A model generated the notes under the pieces. It saw only the letters and a list, made by a program, of their open reading frames with translations. It was not told where the DNA came from and made no database searches. DNA of 64,000 bases from Lutibacter oceani (GTDB taxonomy: Bacteria > Bacteroidota > Bacteroidia > Flavobacteriales > Flavobacteriaceae). The DNA lies in assembly GCF_003384935.1 (NCBI RefSeq), contig NZ_QTTQ01000012.1, positions 301,768-365,767 on the forward strand. The letters are read 5' to 3'. How positions within the stretch are numbered: the first letter of the stretch is position 1; each line of letters begins with the position of its first letter. This document shows, piece by piece, positions 47,314-56,034 of this stretch. The translations under genes were made by a program, and so were the position numbers.

Positions 47314-50300
47314 ATGAAAAAAGTAGTACTACTAATTACTCTTTTACTTACAAACTATGTATTTGCTCAGGTTACTACTTCACCTGCATTACCAACAGCA
47401 AATGGTGAAATAACAATTTTGTTTGATGCTACTGGAACAGGACTGGATGGATATACAGGCGATGTTTATGCACACACAGGTGTAACCATAAATGGAGAAA
47501 GATGGCAAAATGTTATTGAATCTTGGGGAAATAATACTACACAACCTAAATTAACACGTACTTCAACCAACCAATTTGAGTTAATAATAACCCCTAATGT
47601 ATATTCTTTTTACAATGTTGCTACTTCAGAAACAGTTACAGAATTAAATTTTGTATTTAGAAGCTCAGATGGTTCGCAACAAACAGCCGATATTTTTGTA
47701 ACTCTATATGAAGAAGGGCTAAATCTAACTTTTACACAACCATTAAATGGTAGTGCTTATAATTTAAACTCAACTATTACTATTTCAGCTGAAGCATCCA
47801 CAAATGCTGACTTAGAGCTTTTTGTGAATGGTATTTCACAAAAAACAACCACAAATACTATTAGTATATCAACCTCCTATAAATTTACTTCTAAAGGAAC
47901 ATATACGCTTAAAGCTACTGCAACTTCTGGCAGTGAAACTAAAGAAACTGAAATCTCAGTTTATATTAAAAACCCAACTCAAAACCAAACAATGCCAAGT
48001 GGTGTTAAAAATGGTGTTAATGATAATGGAGATGGAACAATTACATTTGTGTTATTAGCTCCAAATAAAACTGATGTTTTATTAATTGGTGATTTTAATA
48101 ACTGGGCTATTAATGAAAATTATCAACTTTATAAAGACGGCGAATATTTTTGGATTACTTTAAACAATTTAGATGTAAATACTGAATATGCATATCAATA
48201 TTTAGTTGATTACAACATTAAAATAGCCGATCCTTATTCTGAAAAAATATTAGATCCTTGGACTGACCAATATATTAAATCTGACAATTATCCAAATCTT
48301 AAAGCATACCCAGACGGTTTAACAACAGGTTATGTTTCAACTTTTAAAATTAATGAAGAAAATTATTCATGGAACATAACGGATTTTGCAAAACCAAATC
48401 AAGATAACCTGATTATTTATGAAATGTTGGTTAGGGATTTTACTGAAAGTGATTCTTATACAGAGGCAATAACACATTTAGATTATTTGGCTTCATTAGG
48501 TGTTAACGCAATAGAACTAATGCCTATTAATGAGTTTGAAGGAGCTGATAGTTGGGGATATAACCCAGCATTATATATGGCACTTGATAAATCTTATGGA
48601 ACAAAAAATAATTTTAAATCATTTATAGATGCATGTCATGAGCGAGGAATTGCTGTTTTAGCAGACGTAGTATTTAATCATTCTTACGGACAATCTCCAT
48701 TAGTTCAAATGTATTGGGATGCATTAAATAACAGACCTGCAGCAGATAATCCTTGGTACAACCAACAAAGTAATTTTTCAAACCCAGATGCACAGTGGGG
48801 TTATGATTTTAATCATGAATCAAATTATACAACTTCTTTTTTCAAAGATGTTTTAGATTATTGGTTGAATGAATATAAACTTGATGGCTTTAGATTCGAT
48901 TTCACAAAAGGTTTTTCAAATACACCATACGGAACTTCAAGTTGGGGAAGCACTTATGATGCATCACGTATTACTATTTTAAAAAATTATGCCGACCATG
49001 TTTGGAACCATAATTCAACAAATAAACCATTTGTAATATTTGAACATTTAGCAGACAATTCCGAAGAAACCGAATTAGCAAATTATGGTATAATGCTTTG
49101 GGGAAATATGAATCATGGTTACAGTCAAAATACTATGGGCTTTAACAGTGAAACTGATATCTCCTGGATTTCATACAAACAACGTGGCTGGAACAATCCA
49201 AATGTAGTAGGTTATATGGAAAGTCATGATGAAGAGCGATTGATGTATAAAAATTTAGAATATGGAAATAGTAGTGGTAATTATAATGTAAAAAATTTAA
49301 CTACAGCATTATCCAGAGAGGAAACTGCCGGAATGTTCTTTTTTACCATTCCAGGACCAAAAATGATTTGGCAATTTGGAGAGTTAGGATACGATTATTC
49401 AATTAATACTTGTGATGATGGAACCACTGTAAGTAATGATTGTAGATTATCCAGAAAACCAATAAAATGGGATTATCAAAATGATGTAAACAGAAAACAA
49501 ATTTTCAATACTTGGGCAACTATGATTGCTTTTAAAAAGAAATATCCTGATGTTTTTAACTCCTCTGATTTCGATTTAAATGTTAGTGGTTTGGTTAAAT
49601 CAATTGTACTAAAACATGCATCAATGGATGTTATAATTATTGGGAATTTTGATGTGACCAATAAATCCATCTCCACTAATTTTACTAAAACCGGAACTTG
49701 GTTTGAATACTTTACTGGTGAAGAGAAAAGTGTAACTAATACAGCTCAAGCATTTACTTTAGCTCCAGGAGAATATAAAATGTATTCTACTCAAAAGTTA
49801 TTAGATCCTAGAGGTGGAACTTCAACAGATGATAGTGATGGAGATGGAGTTATTGATACAGAAGACTTATGTCCAAATACTCCTTTAGGTAATGAAGTAA
49901 ACACTACTGGATGTACTGTTTTTTCTTTAGCTGCAACTAATTTCACAATTGAAGCCATTGGTGAAACCTGTCCTGATAAAAATAATGGTCAAATTAATAT
50001 TTCTGCAGAAGAATCTTTAAATTATACAGTTACAATAGCTGGCAAAAAGTACGATTTCACAAATTCTAGTTCAATTTCAGCAAATGATTTATCTCCGGGC
50101 ACTTATGAATTTTGCATTTCTGTAGTTAGTAACAACTATGAACAATGTTATAGTGTAGTAATTGAAGAAGGAACTATAGTTTCAGGAAAAACATCCATAA
50201 GTTCTAAAACGGCAACTGTTGAAATTACTGAAGGAACAGCACCTTATAACGTTTTTGTAAATAACAAATCCGTTTTCAACACCTATGCTCCAGAATTTAC

Positions 50301-50622
50301 TATTGCAATTAAACATGGAGATATTGTTGAAGTAAAAACTGCTGTTTCTTGTGAAGGAACTTACTCAAAAAAGATAAACTTATTTGAAGAAATAGTTGCA
50401 TACCCAAACCCTACACAAGGCATATTTGAAATAGTGCTTCCAAATAGTAAAAAAGAAGTAATTGTTGAAATTTACAATATCCAATCTCAATTAATTTCAT
50501 CAAAAACATATCCTGTTTTATATGGAAAAGTGCAACTTAATTTAGAAAATAATCCAACTGGATTGTATATCGCTAAAGTTTATTTAGATGATCCAATTTC
50601 GCTTAAAATAGTAAAGCAATAA
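47314..50622 (+). CDS. Multidomain GH13 amylase exported by the type IX system
   Basis: 1102 residues from the ATG at 47314 (MKKVVLLITLLLTNYVFAQ, a clean signal peptide). An in-frame ATG at 47236 is rejected because it would translate through the terminator hairpin. Order: N-terminal beta domain (20-130), Ig-like domain (about 135-225), CBM48-like domain (FVLLAPNKTDVLLIGDFNNW, about 245-335), GH13 barrel with ADVVFNHSYG (about 450), GFRFDFTKGF (525), FEHLAD (575) and ESHDEER (636), a calcium-type loop DSDGDGVIDTEDLCP (about 842), a small beta domain, and a type A T9SS C-terminal domain (YPNPTQGIFEIVLP to IVKQ, about 1029-1102). It should degrade starch or glycogen outside the cell. Confidence 0.92.
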   Translation: MKKVVLLITLLLTNYVFAQVTTSPALPTANGEITILFDATGTGLDGYTGDVYAHTGVTINGERWQNVIESWGNNTTQPKLTRTSTNQFELIITPNVYSFYNVATSETVTELNFVFRSSDGSQQTADIFVTLYEEGLNLTFTQPLNGSAYNLNSTITISAEASTNADLELFVNGISQKTTTNTISISTSYKFTSKGTYTLKATATSGSETKETEISVYIKNPTQNQTMPSGVKNGVNDNGDGTITFVLLAPNKTDVLLIGDFNNWAINENYQLYKDGEYFWITLNNLDVNTEYAYQYLVDYNIKIADPYSEKILDPWTDQYIKSDNYPNLKAYPDGLTTGYVSTFKINEENYSWNITDFAKPNQDNLIIYEMLVRDFTESDSYTEAITHLDYLASLGVNAIELMPINEFEGADSWGYNPALYMALDKSYGTKNNFKSFIDACHERGIAVLADVVFNHSYGQSPLVQMYWDALNNRPAADNPWYNQQSNFSNPDAQWGYDFNHESNYTTSFFKDVLDYWLNEYKLDGFRFDFTKGFSNTPYGTSSWGSTYDASRITILKNYADHVWNHNSTNKPFVIFEHLADNSEETELANYGIMLWGNMNHGYSQNTMGFNSETDISWISYKQRGWNNPNVVGYMESHDEERLMYKNLEYGNSSGNYNVKNLTTALSREETAGMFFFTIPGPKMIWQFGELGYDYSINTCDDGTTVSNDCRLSRKPIKWDYQNDVNRKQIFNTWATMIAFKKKYPDVFNSSDFDLNVSGLVKSIVLKHASMDVIIIGNFDVTNKSISTNFTKTGTWFEYFTGEEKSVTNTAQAFTLAPGEYKMYSTQKLLDPRGGTSTDDSDGDGVIDTEDLCPNTPLGNEVNTTGCTVFSLAATNFTIEAIGETCPDKNNGQINISAEESLNYTVTIAGKKYDFTNSSSISANDLSPGTYEFCISVVSNNYEQCYSVVIEEGTIVSGKTSISSKTATVEITEGTAPYNVFVNNKSVFNTYAPEFTIAIKHGDIVEVKTAVSCEGTYSKKINLFEEIVAYPNPTQGIFEIVLPNSKKEVIVEIYNIQSQLISSKTYPVLYGKVQLNLENNPTGLYIAKVYLDDPISLKIVKQ

Positions 50623-50654
50623 ACTTTAAAATTGAATGTATTAATATGTACCTA

Positions 50655-50704
50655 AAATACTAACGCAAATAAAAGTAATTGATTTTTTATTTGCGTTAGT
50701 ATTT
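50655..50704 (+). terminator. 20-bp perfect hairpin after the amylase gene
   Basis: AAATACTAACGCAAATAAAA (50655-50674) and its exact reverse complement (50685-50704) enclose a 10-base loop, 32 bases after the stop codon. It can act as a terminator, though it is AT-rich and has no clear T tail (TTTCGTATTTTTAG follows). Confidence 0.6.
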
Positions 50705-50790
50705 CGTATTTTTAGTTTTGCTTTTCATATAAAATTTAAACATTATTTTATATAAGAAGTATAAATTAATACTAATATATATAGCCTTTT

Positions 50791-51963
50791 ATGAGACTTG
50801 CATCAATTGATATTCTAAGAGCCATCACAATGGTTTTAATGATTTGGGTTAATGATTTTTGGACCTTAACTGATATTCCAAAATGGCTTAAACACGCTAA
50901 TGCAAATGAAGATTATTTGGGTTTTTCAGATATTATTTTCCCATTATTTTTATTTATTGTTGGTTTAAGCATACCATTTGCAATTAAAAATCGACTAGAT
51001 AAAGGGGATTCTAAATTTTCTATAGCTAAACATATTCTTATAAGATCTATATCATTATTATTAATAGGTTTTTTTATGGTGAATTATGAAAATGCTCATA
51101 ATGAAAGTATTATTATTGGAATATATTTTTGGGAATTACTAATGGCATTGGCTGTTCTGCTAATTTGGACAGATTGGAAAAGAAGTCCTCTTAATAAAAA
51201 ATGGCATTCTTATTTACAAATTTTAGGGTTTGGAATCTTAATTTTTTTAGCTTCAATTTATAAAGGTGGTGAAGATGGAGGAATTTGGATGACTCCACAA
51301 TGGTGGGGAATTTTAGGTCTTATTGGTTGGGCTTATTTAATTAATGCTTTGGTTTATTTATATTCAAAAAACACTATGGCAACCATGTCTTTAGTATGGT
51401 TGTTATTTATCTTATTAGCTATTTTAAATCATTCAAACGTATCTATAAATTTTGGTGTACTATCAAATTACTTTTCACCAATTTTAACTGGAACAATACC
51501 AGCATTTACTTCCGCTGGAATTGTAGCTACTTTGCTATTTAAAAAAATGTACAAACTAAATGTTAAATGGAGTTATTTAAGCCTTATAATACTAGGAATT
51601 CTTAATTTAACTTTTGGTTTAGTAACCAGATCAATTTGGGGAATTTCTAAAATACAAGGAACTCCATCTTGGTTAGGAATTTGTACTGGAATAGGCTTTT
51701 TACTTTTTGCTTTTCTATACTACATTGCTGATGCAAAAAAAATAACAAATTGGGCTAAAATAATTGCTCCAGCAGGTACAGCAACTTTAACTTGTTATAT
51801 GATTCCCTATTTTATTTATCCATTAAGAGGTGTTTTCGGAGTACATTTACCTGAATATGTAACACACAATAATATTGGACTTATAATGTCTTTTGGCTTT
51901 GCTCTTTTAGTTGTGATTTTTACAGGTTGGCTAGAAAAAAAAGGATTCAAATTAAAACTTTAA
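50791..51963 (+). CDS. DUF5009/HGSNAT-like multi-pass membrane acyltransferase
   Basis: 390 residues with about 10 to 11 transmembrane helices. The opening RLASIDILRAITMVLMIWVND followed by FPLFLFIVGLSIPFAI is characteristic of the DUF5009/DUF1624 family related to human heparan-alpha-glucosaminide N-acetyltransferase. Such proteins are thought to move acetyl groups across the membrane onto a sugar amine. A histidine-rich catalytic loop is not obvious (DIPKWLKHANA carries one histidine), so activity is uncertain. It is 17 bases before the GH20-like gene, which suggests a shared N-acetylhexosamine substrate. Confidence 0.8.
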   Translation: MRLASIDILRAITMVLMIWVNDFWTLTDIPKWLKHANANEDYLGFSDIIFPLFLFIVGLSIPFAIKNRLDKGDSKFSIAKHILIRSISLLLIGFFMVNYENAHNESIIIGIYFWELLMALAVLLIWTDWKRSPLNKKWHSYLQILGFGILIFLASIYKGGEDGGIWMTPQWWGILGLIGWAYLINALVYLYSKNTMATMSLVWLLFILLAILNHSNVSINFGVLSNYFSPILTGTIPAFTSAGIVATLLFKKMYKLNVKWSYLSLIILGILNLTFGLVTRSIWGISKIQGTPSWLGICTGIGFLLFAFLYYIADAKKITNWAKIIAPAGTATLTCYMIPYFIYPLRGVFGVHLPEYVTHNNIGLIMSFGFALLVVIFTGWLEKKGFKLKL

Positions 51964-51980
51964 TTATTAAATATTAAAAA

Positions 51981-53084
51981 ATGAAGAAATCATTAATTTT
52001 ATTATTCACTTTATTATTTAGTACTTTTTTAACCAAAGCACAATCCAATTTACCAGTTGTTGGGTTTTGTATTGCTGCACCTTCAGTTGAAAATGTTGAA
52101 GAATTTGTTGAGTTTATTAATAATGAATTAGCCCCTTCTGGAATTAATACTTTAATTTTAAGAGTTGATTTTAATTACGATTATAAATTAAGACCCGAAC
52201 TTAGTGATGAAAATCCACTATCTTATAATGATGTAAAATCTTTAGTTAAAGTTTGTAAAAAAAATAATATCAATTTAATTCCACAAGTAAACCTATTAGG
52301 GCATCAAAGCTGGGAAAACACTTTAGGTAAATTACTAACAGTTTATCCTGAATTTGATGAAACACCTCATATAAAACTTCCTGAAAATTATAAATGGCCA
52401 AATTCTGATGGACTTTATTGTAAAAGTTATTGTCCGATGCACCCAAAAGTTCATGAAGTTGTATTTGATTTGGTAGATGAAATTGTTGAAGTTTTTGAAG
52501 CAAAAGATTTTCATGCAGGAATGGATGAAGTTTTTTATTTAGGTAATAAAAATTGCCCAAGATGCAGCGATAAAGATCCAGCTGAATTATTTGCGGGTGA
52601 AGTTAAATTGCTAAGTAACCACCTGAAGAAGAATAATATAAAACTTTGGATTTGGGGAGATCGACTTATTGAAGGTGAAATTTCTGGAATTGGAATGTGG
52701 GAAGGAAGTTTAAATAATACTGCTAAAGCTATTGAACTAATTCCTAAAAATGTCGTAATTTGTGATTGGCATTATGAAAAAGCAATACCAACACCTGCGT
52801 ATTTTTCTTTAAAAGGTTTTAACGTTATTTCCTGTTCTTGGAGAAAACCATCTGTAGCTAATGAGCAAGTAAAAATGATACAAAATTTTAGAAATAATTC
52901 GCCTAGTGAAATGAGTGATAATTTATTAGGAGTTATGCATACTTCTTGGACTTCTGCAAAAAATTTTATGGATAGTTATAAGGTTGAAAAAACTTTAATT
53001 CAAGAAGATTCCCGTGAAGTAGAATGCTTTAAAGAAATGGTAAAAAGTGTAAAAAAACTTAGTTCAAAATCAGATAAATTTTAA
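51981..53084 (+). CDS. GH20-like beta-N-acetylhexosaminidase, single domain
   Basis: 367 residues with a signal peptide ending near residue 20 (LTKAQ). The GH20 signature is the Asp-Glu pair in FHAGMDEVFYLG (about residue 177), preceded by NLIPQVNLLGHQSWEN and followed by NIKLWIWGDRL and VICDWHYEKA. The usual N-terminal beta domain of GH20 is absent. This short catalytic-only form occurs in Bacteroidota and may have a specificity different from chitobiase. It is downstream of the acyltransferase-like gene. No terminator is seen directly after it on this strand. Confidence 0.8.
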   Translation: MKKSLILLFTLLFSTFLTKAQSNLPVVGFCIAAPSVENVEEFVEFINNELAPSGINTLILRVDFNYDYKLRPELSDENPLSYNDVKSLVKVCKKNNINLIPQVNLLGHQSWENTLGKLLTVYPEFDETPHIKLPENYKWPNSDGLYCKSYCPMHPKVHEVVFDLVDEIVEVFEAKDFHAGMDEVFYLGNKNCPRCSDKDPAELFAGEVKLLSNHLKKNNIKLWIWGDRLIEGEISGIGMWEGSLNNTAKAIELIPKNVVICDWHYEKAIPTPAYFSLKGFNVISCSWRKPSVANEQVKMIQNFRNNSPSEMSDNLLGVMHTSWTSAKNFMDSYKVEKTLIQEDSREVECFKEMVKSVKKLSSKSDKF

Positions 53085-53164
53085 TTAAGATATCATAAAT
53101 AAAACTCACTACTTTTAAACTTACTATTAACTTTATGGGTAATGAGGAATTACAATAAATTTAA

Positions 53165-53236
53165 AATAAAAAACCCTCTCAATTTGAGGTTGGAGAGGGA
53201 AAATTGCTATGAAAAAGATTGTAGGCCAAAACCTAC
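53165..53236 (-). ncRNA. Candidate small RNA of about 72 nt with its own promoter and terminator
   Basis: On the minus strand a TAAATTTG box (53241-53248) is followed about 5 bases later by the hairpin GTAGGTTTTGGCCTAC, then about 20 bases rich in U, then a second hairpin CCCTCTC...GAGAGGG (53174-53199) and a T run. Nothing in the stretch is an open frame. Its own start and stop signals, in a 313-base gap between convergent genes, argue for an independent transcript. It is not one of the families I can name with certainty. A leader or a convergent-gene terminator is the main alternative. Confidence 0.5.
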
Positions 53237-53240
53237 GCTA

Positions 53241-53248
53241 CAAATTTA
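53241..53248 (-). promoter_or_regulatory. -7 box of the candidate small RNA
   Basis: TAAATTTG on the minus strand fits TAnnTTTG exactly. The -33 position has no TTTG (TTAC lies near it). Confidence 0.5.
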
Positions 53249-53335
53249 CCCCAATTCAATTAAGCTATATGTAACTATTGTTACGTTTAATAAGATTAAC
53301 TTTTTTGATAGGCAATGATGGATTCTAAGGAACTT

Positions 53336-53366
53336 AAAAAAACCACCTCCTAGTTGGAAGTGGTTT
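53336..53366 (-). terminator. Terminator of the calcium-loop lipoprotein gene
   Basis: AAACCACcTCC-TAGTT-GGAaGTGGTTT forms a 10-bp stem with one mismatch, followed on the minus strand by TTTTT. It lies 32 bases beyond the stop codon. Confidence 0.8.
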
Positions 53367-53397
53367 ATTTATAAAATTGTTTTTTAAAATATATAAA

Positions 53398-54345
53398 TTA
53401 TCTCGGAATATCATAATAAGGAATCTGAGAACTCCAACCACAACTTGAAATAGCAGAACGCTCACTTCTTGTAATTAACCTGTCTTTTCTCCAATAATAA
53501 GTAATTTTAGACAATCCTCTAGTAAAATCCTGGTGCAGTTCATCCCAGTTTTCTCCATCATATTGTAAATTAATTTCTGCTATTAAATTATCTATTTGAT
53601 CCATCATAGTTGTACCTGATTCTACAAAAATATTTTCTATATCTGGATAACAACCATCAATATTAATATATTCACTCATATTTGAATTCGGATATGGATC
53701 GTCTTCATTCAATATACCATCATTATCATAATCACATATAATACCTGTAGTTTGAATCTCATAACTGTAAACTCCTGGTCCACAATCCCAAGCTTTTAAT
53801 ACAGCAATTGTATAAGTACCTGTTTGAGGTAAAGTTGTATTTAGTAAAGGGTCAGCCCAACAACCTCCAAATGTATCAGCAACCTCATCATCTGCAAATG
53901 CAAGAAAAGTCATATCAGGTCCTCCATCCTCAGGAAAAGATCTTCCGTCTGTGTTATTTGTAGTGCCAAAATATAATGCAAAAGCTGGGTCCATATTTTG
54001 ACTTGTTCTTGGAATATAAATACTTATTTCATCACCTTCATTTCCATAAAACATATAATAGTCCCATAATTCTGGAGAAGAATATGTATTCCCACTACTT
54101 TCAAATGTTGCTTCAATTGTTCCTCCACATAATTCACCCATATAAGTAATCTCTGTTGCAATTTTTGAGGCAGTTTCTCCTTTAGCTCCTAACTCATTAT
54201 TAAATTGTATTTTTTCCGCAGAACTAAAATCAACTTTTTGTACTTTTAATTCTGAATTTTCTTGAACTGTTAGTGTTTCCTTTTCACAACTCGTGACAAA
54301 AGCTACTAATAGTAATAAACTGATTGCAATCTTAATTTTTTTCAT
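53398..54345 (-). CDS. Lipoprotein of unknown function with a calcium-binding-type loop
   Basis: 315 residues. I place the start at the ATG at 54345 (MKKIKIAISLLLL...), because the signal peptide and lipobox Cys (FVTSCEKETL) follow directly; the upstream in-frame ATG at 54411 only adds non-signal residues. Residues about 65-190 form a beta-rich domain with cysteines (GELCGGTIEATFES, FGGCWADPLLN, WDCGPGVYSYEIQTTG), resembling pre-peptidase-type sandwiches. CDYDNDGILNEDDPYPNSN follows as a thrombospondin-3-like calcium loop. The C-terminal part (LHQDFTRGLSKITYYWRKDR) is not familiar. No enzyme motif is visible. It stands alone with its own terminator. Confidence 0.75.
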   Translation of the reverse strand: MKKIKIAISLLLLVAFVTSCEKETLTVQENSELKVQKVDFSSAEKIQFNNELGAKGETASKIATEITYMGELCGGTIEATFESSGNTYSSPELWDYYMFYGNEGDEISIYIPRTSQNMDPAFALYFGTTNNTDGRSFPEDGGPDMTFLAFADDEVADTFGGCWADPLLNTTLPQTGTYTIAVLKAWDCGPGVYSYEIQTTGIICDYDNDGILNEDDPYPNSNMSEYINIDGCYPDIENIFVESGTTMMDQIDNLIAEINLQYDGENWDELHQDFTRGLSKITYYWRKDRLITRSERSAISSCGWSSQIPYYDIPR

Positions 54346-54530
54346 AAAAGTATAGTTTTTTAAAATAGTTAGTAATCTTATCTTTTCTAAAGTTAATAAA
54401 TCCTTGTACAATAGATACCATCAAATTCTATTTATAAACAAACTACATAATTTAATAAATATATAGTGTCAAATTTCATTTTTTTAGTGAAAAATAAATT
54501 AGAAATTAATTTAATAAATCCCTATAAACA

Positions 54531-54557
54531 AAAAAATCCTACTATTTCTAGTAGGAT
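54531..54557 (-). terminator. Terminator of tRNA-Val
   Basis: ATCCTACTA-TTTC-TAGTAGGAT is a perfect 9-bp hairpin 7 bases past the tRNA 3' end, with a T run on the minus strand. Confidence 0.88.
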
Positions 54558-54564
54558 TTTACTT

Positions 54565-54642
54565 TGGTGGGCAATGAGGGATTCGAACCCCCGACCCCCT
54601 CGGTGTAAACGAGGTGCTCTGAACCAACTGAGCTAATTGCCC
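54565..54642 (-). tRNA. tRNA-Val (anticodon TAC), CCA encoded
   Basis: On the minus strand the acceptor GGGCAAT pairs with ATTGCCC, followed by discriminator A and an encoded CCA (54565-54567). The D arm is AGCTCAGTTGGTTCAGAGC, the anticodon loop TTTACAC (TAC) and the T loop GGTTCGAATCC. Without CCA it is 75 nt. Confidence 0.94.
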
Positions 54643-54652
54643 TAAGCGGATG

Positions 54653-54683
54653 CAAATATATAACGAGTTTTTAATTAAACAAA
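54653..54683 (-). promoter_or_regulatory. Bacteroidota-type promoter of tRNA-Val
   Basis: TTTG (54680-54683), a 19-base spacer and TATATTTG (54653-54660) on the minus strand match the consensus fully, 10 bases before the tRNA 5' end. It repeats the layout seen ahead of tRNA-Lys. Confidence 0.8.
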
Positions 54684-54810
54684 GGTTTTTTATAAAAAAA
54701 TTAAACTATTTTTTAAATATTTTTTTAACTAAATATTAATCAATACAATATGAACTTTAAAAACTAAAAATATTATTTTTTTTAGTTTCATTCTAACAAA
54801 TTCTACTTAA

Positions 54811-56028
54811 TTATACCACTTCTGCAACTACAAAGGTACTTCCTCCTATAAATATTAAATCATTGCTTAAAGCTTCTTTTAAAGCTGTTTTATAGGCCTC
54901 TTGAACTGAGCTATAAGTTACTCCTGTTAAACCAAAGGACAAACATTTTTGCTGTAATTCCAAAGCGTCTAAGCCTCTTGGTATATTCGGCTTACAAAAA
55001 TAATATACTGCATTTTTTGGAAACATAGGAAGTATTTCCTTTAATTCTTTATCATTTACAACTCCAAATACAAAATGTAACTTATTAAACTCCTCATTCT
55101 GTAATTGATTTAGAACATAGGTTAGTCCCTCTTTGTTATGGCCTGTATCACAAATTACTTTTGGCTGTTGATTTAATTGTTGCCATCTACCTAAAAGTCC
55201 TGTATTTTTAACAACATGATGTAAACCATTTATAACGTGCTCTTTTGAAATATTAAATCCTTTCGATTTTAAAACTTTTACAGTTTCTACTACTGTTTTA
55301 ATATTATTAACCTGATAACTTCCTTTTAAATCTGATAAATAATTCTCCTTAATATTTTTAGAAGCTAACAGCAATGGTGATTTTTTTTCCTTTGCAATTT
55401 TTTCAAAAACTGGAAATGTTTCTTCTTGATATTCTCCAATAACAACTGGAATATTTTCTTTTATAATCCCTCCTTTTTCGAAAGCAATTTCCGGGAGTGT
55501 TTCTCCTAAAAATTGAGTGTGATCTAGACCAATATTTGTAATAACAGAAACTTCTGGAGTAATAATATTAGTAGAATCTAATCTTCCTCCCAAACCAACT
55601 TCAATAACCGCAATATCAACTTGTTGTTTTGCAAAACAATCAAATGCTAAACCAACGGTCATTTCAAAAAAAGAAAGTTTATTTTCAGATAAAAAAAGGT
55701 TATTCTTTTTAATGAAATTAATTACTTCAATCTTCTTAATTACCTTTCCATTAATTTTAATTCGTTCTCTAAAATCTTTTAAATGTGGTGATGTATACAA
55801 TCCTACTTTATAACCTGCTTCTTGCAATACAGAAGCAATCATATGACTTGTAGAACCTTTTCCATTTGTACCTGCAACGTGAATGGTTTTAAATTTTTTT
55901 TCGGGAAAATTTAGATGTTTTGAAAGTGCTAAACTATTGGTTAAATCTTTTTTTAATGCAGTTGCTCCTTGCCTTTGATACATTGGCAATTGAGAAAACA
56001 TCCAATTTAGGGTGCTGTTATAATTCAT
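54811..56028 (-). CDS. folC: Folylpolyglutamate synthase/dihydrofolate synthase
   Basis: 405 residues. The Mur-ligase-like P-loop HVAGTNGKGSTSHMI is near residue 50, followed by SPHLKDFRERIKING, EVGLGGRLDSTN, TNIGLDHTQFLGETLPEIAFEKGGI and DTGHNKEGL. It adds glutamate to dihydropteroate and to tetrahydrofolate in the cytoplasm. It is the last gene of a leftward run behind exbB-exbD-tonB (6 bases from the tonB-like stop), a placement often seen in Flavobacteriaceae but with no metabolic link. Confidence 0.94.
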   Translation of the reverse strand: MNYNSTLNWMFSQLPMYQRQGATALKKDLTNSLALSKHLNFPEKKFKTIHVAGTNGKGSTSHMIASVLQEAGYKVGLYTSPHLKDFRERIKINGKVIKKIEVINFIKKNNLFLSENKLSFFEMTVGLAFDCFAKQQVDIAVIEVGLGGRLDSTNIITPEVSVITNIGLDHTQFLGETLPEIAFEKGGIIKENIPVVIGEYQEETFPVFEKIAKEKKSPLLLASKNIKENYLSDLKGSYQVNNIKTVVETVKVLKSKGFNISKEHVINGLHHVVKNTGLLGRWQQLNQQPKVICDTGHNKEGLTYVLNQLQNEEFNKLHFVFGVVNDKELKEILPMFPKNAVYYFCKPNIPRGLDALELQQKCLSFGLTGVTYSSVQEAYKTALKEALSNDLIFIGGSTFVVAEVV

Positions 56029-56034
56029 TAAAAT

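Noticed and set aside
52270..52560. 96-codon open frame opposite the GH20-like gene
   Set aside because: Composition is Leu/His/Asn-rich with no motif, and the opposite strand has the catalytic Asp-Glu pair of GH20.
54346..54411. Upstream start of the calcium-loop lipoprotein at 54411
   Set aside because: The added 22 residues would bury the signal peptide; the ATG at 54345 starts directly with it.
54565..54683. tRNA-Val considered as an integration site of a mobile element
   Set aside because: No integrase, no duplicated tRNA 3' end and only housekeeping genes (folC, exb/tonB) lie nearby.
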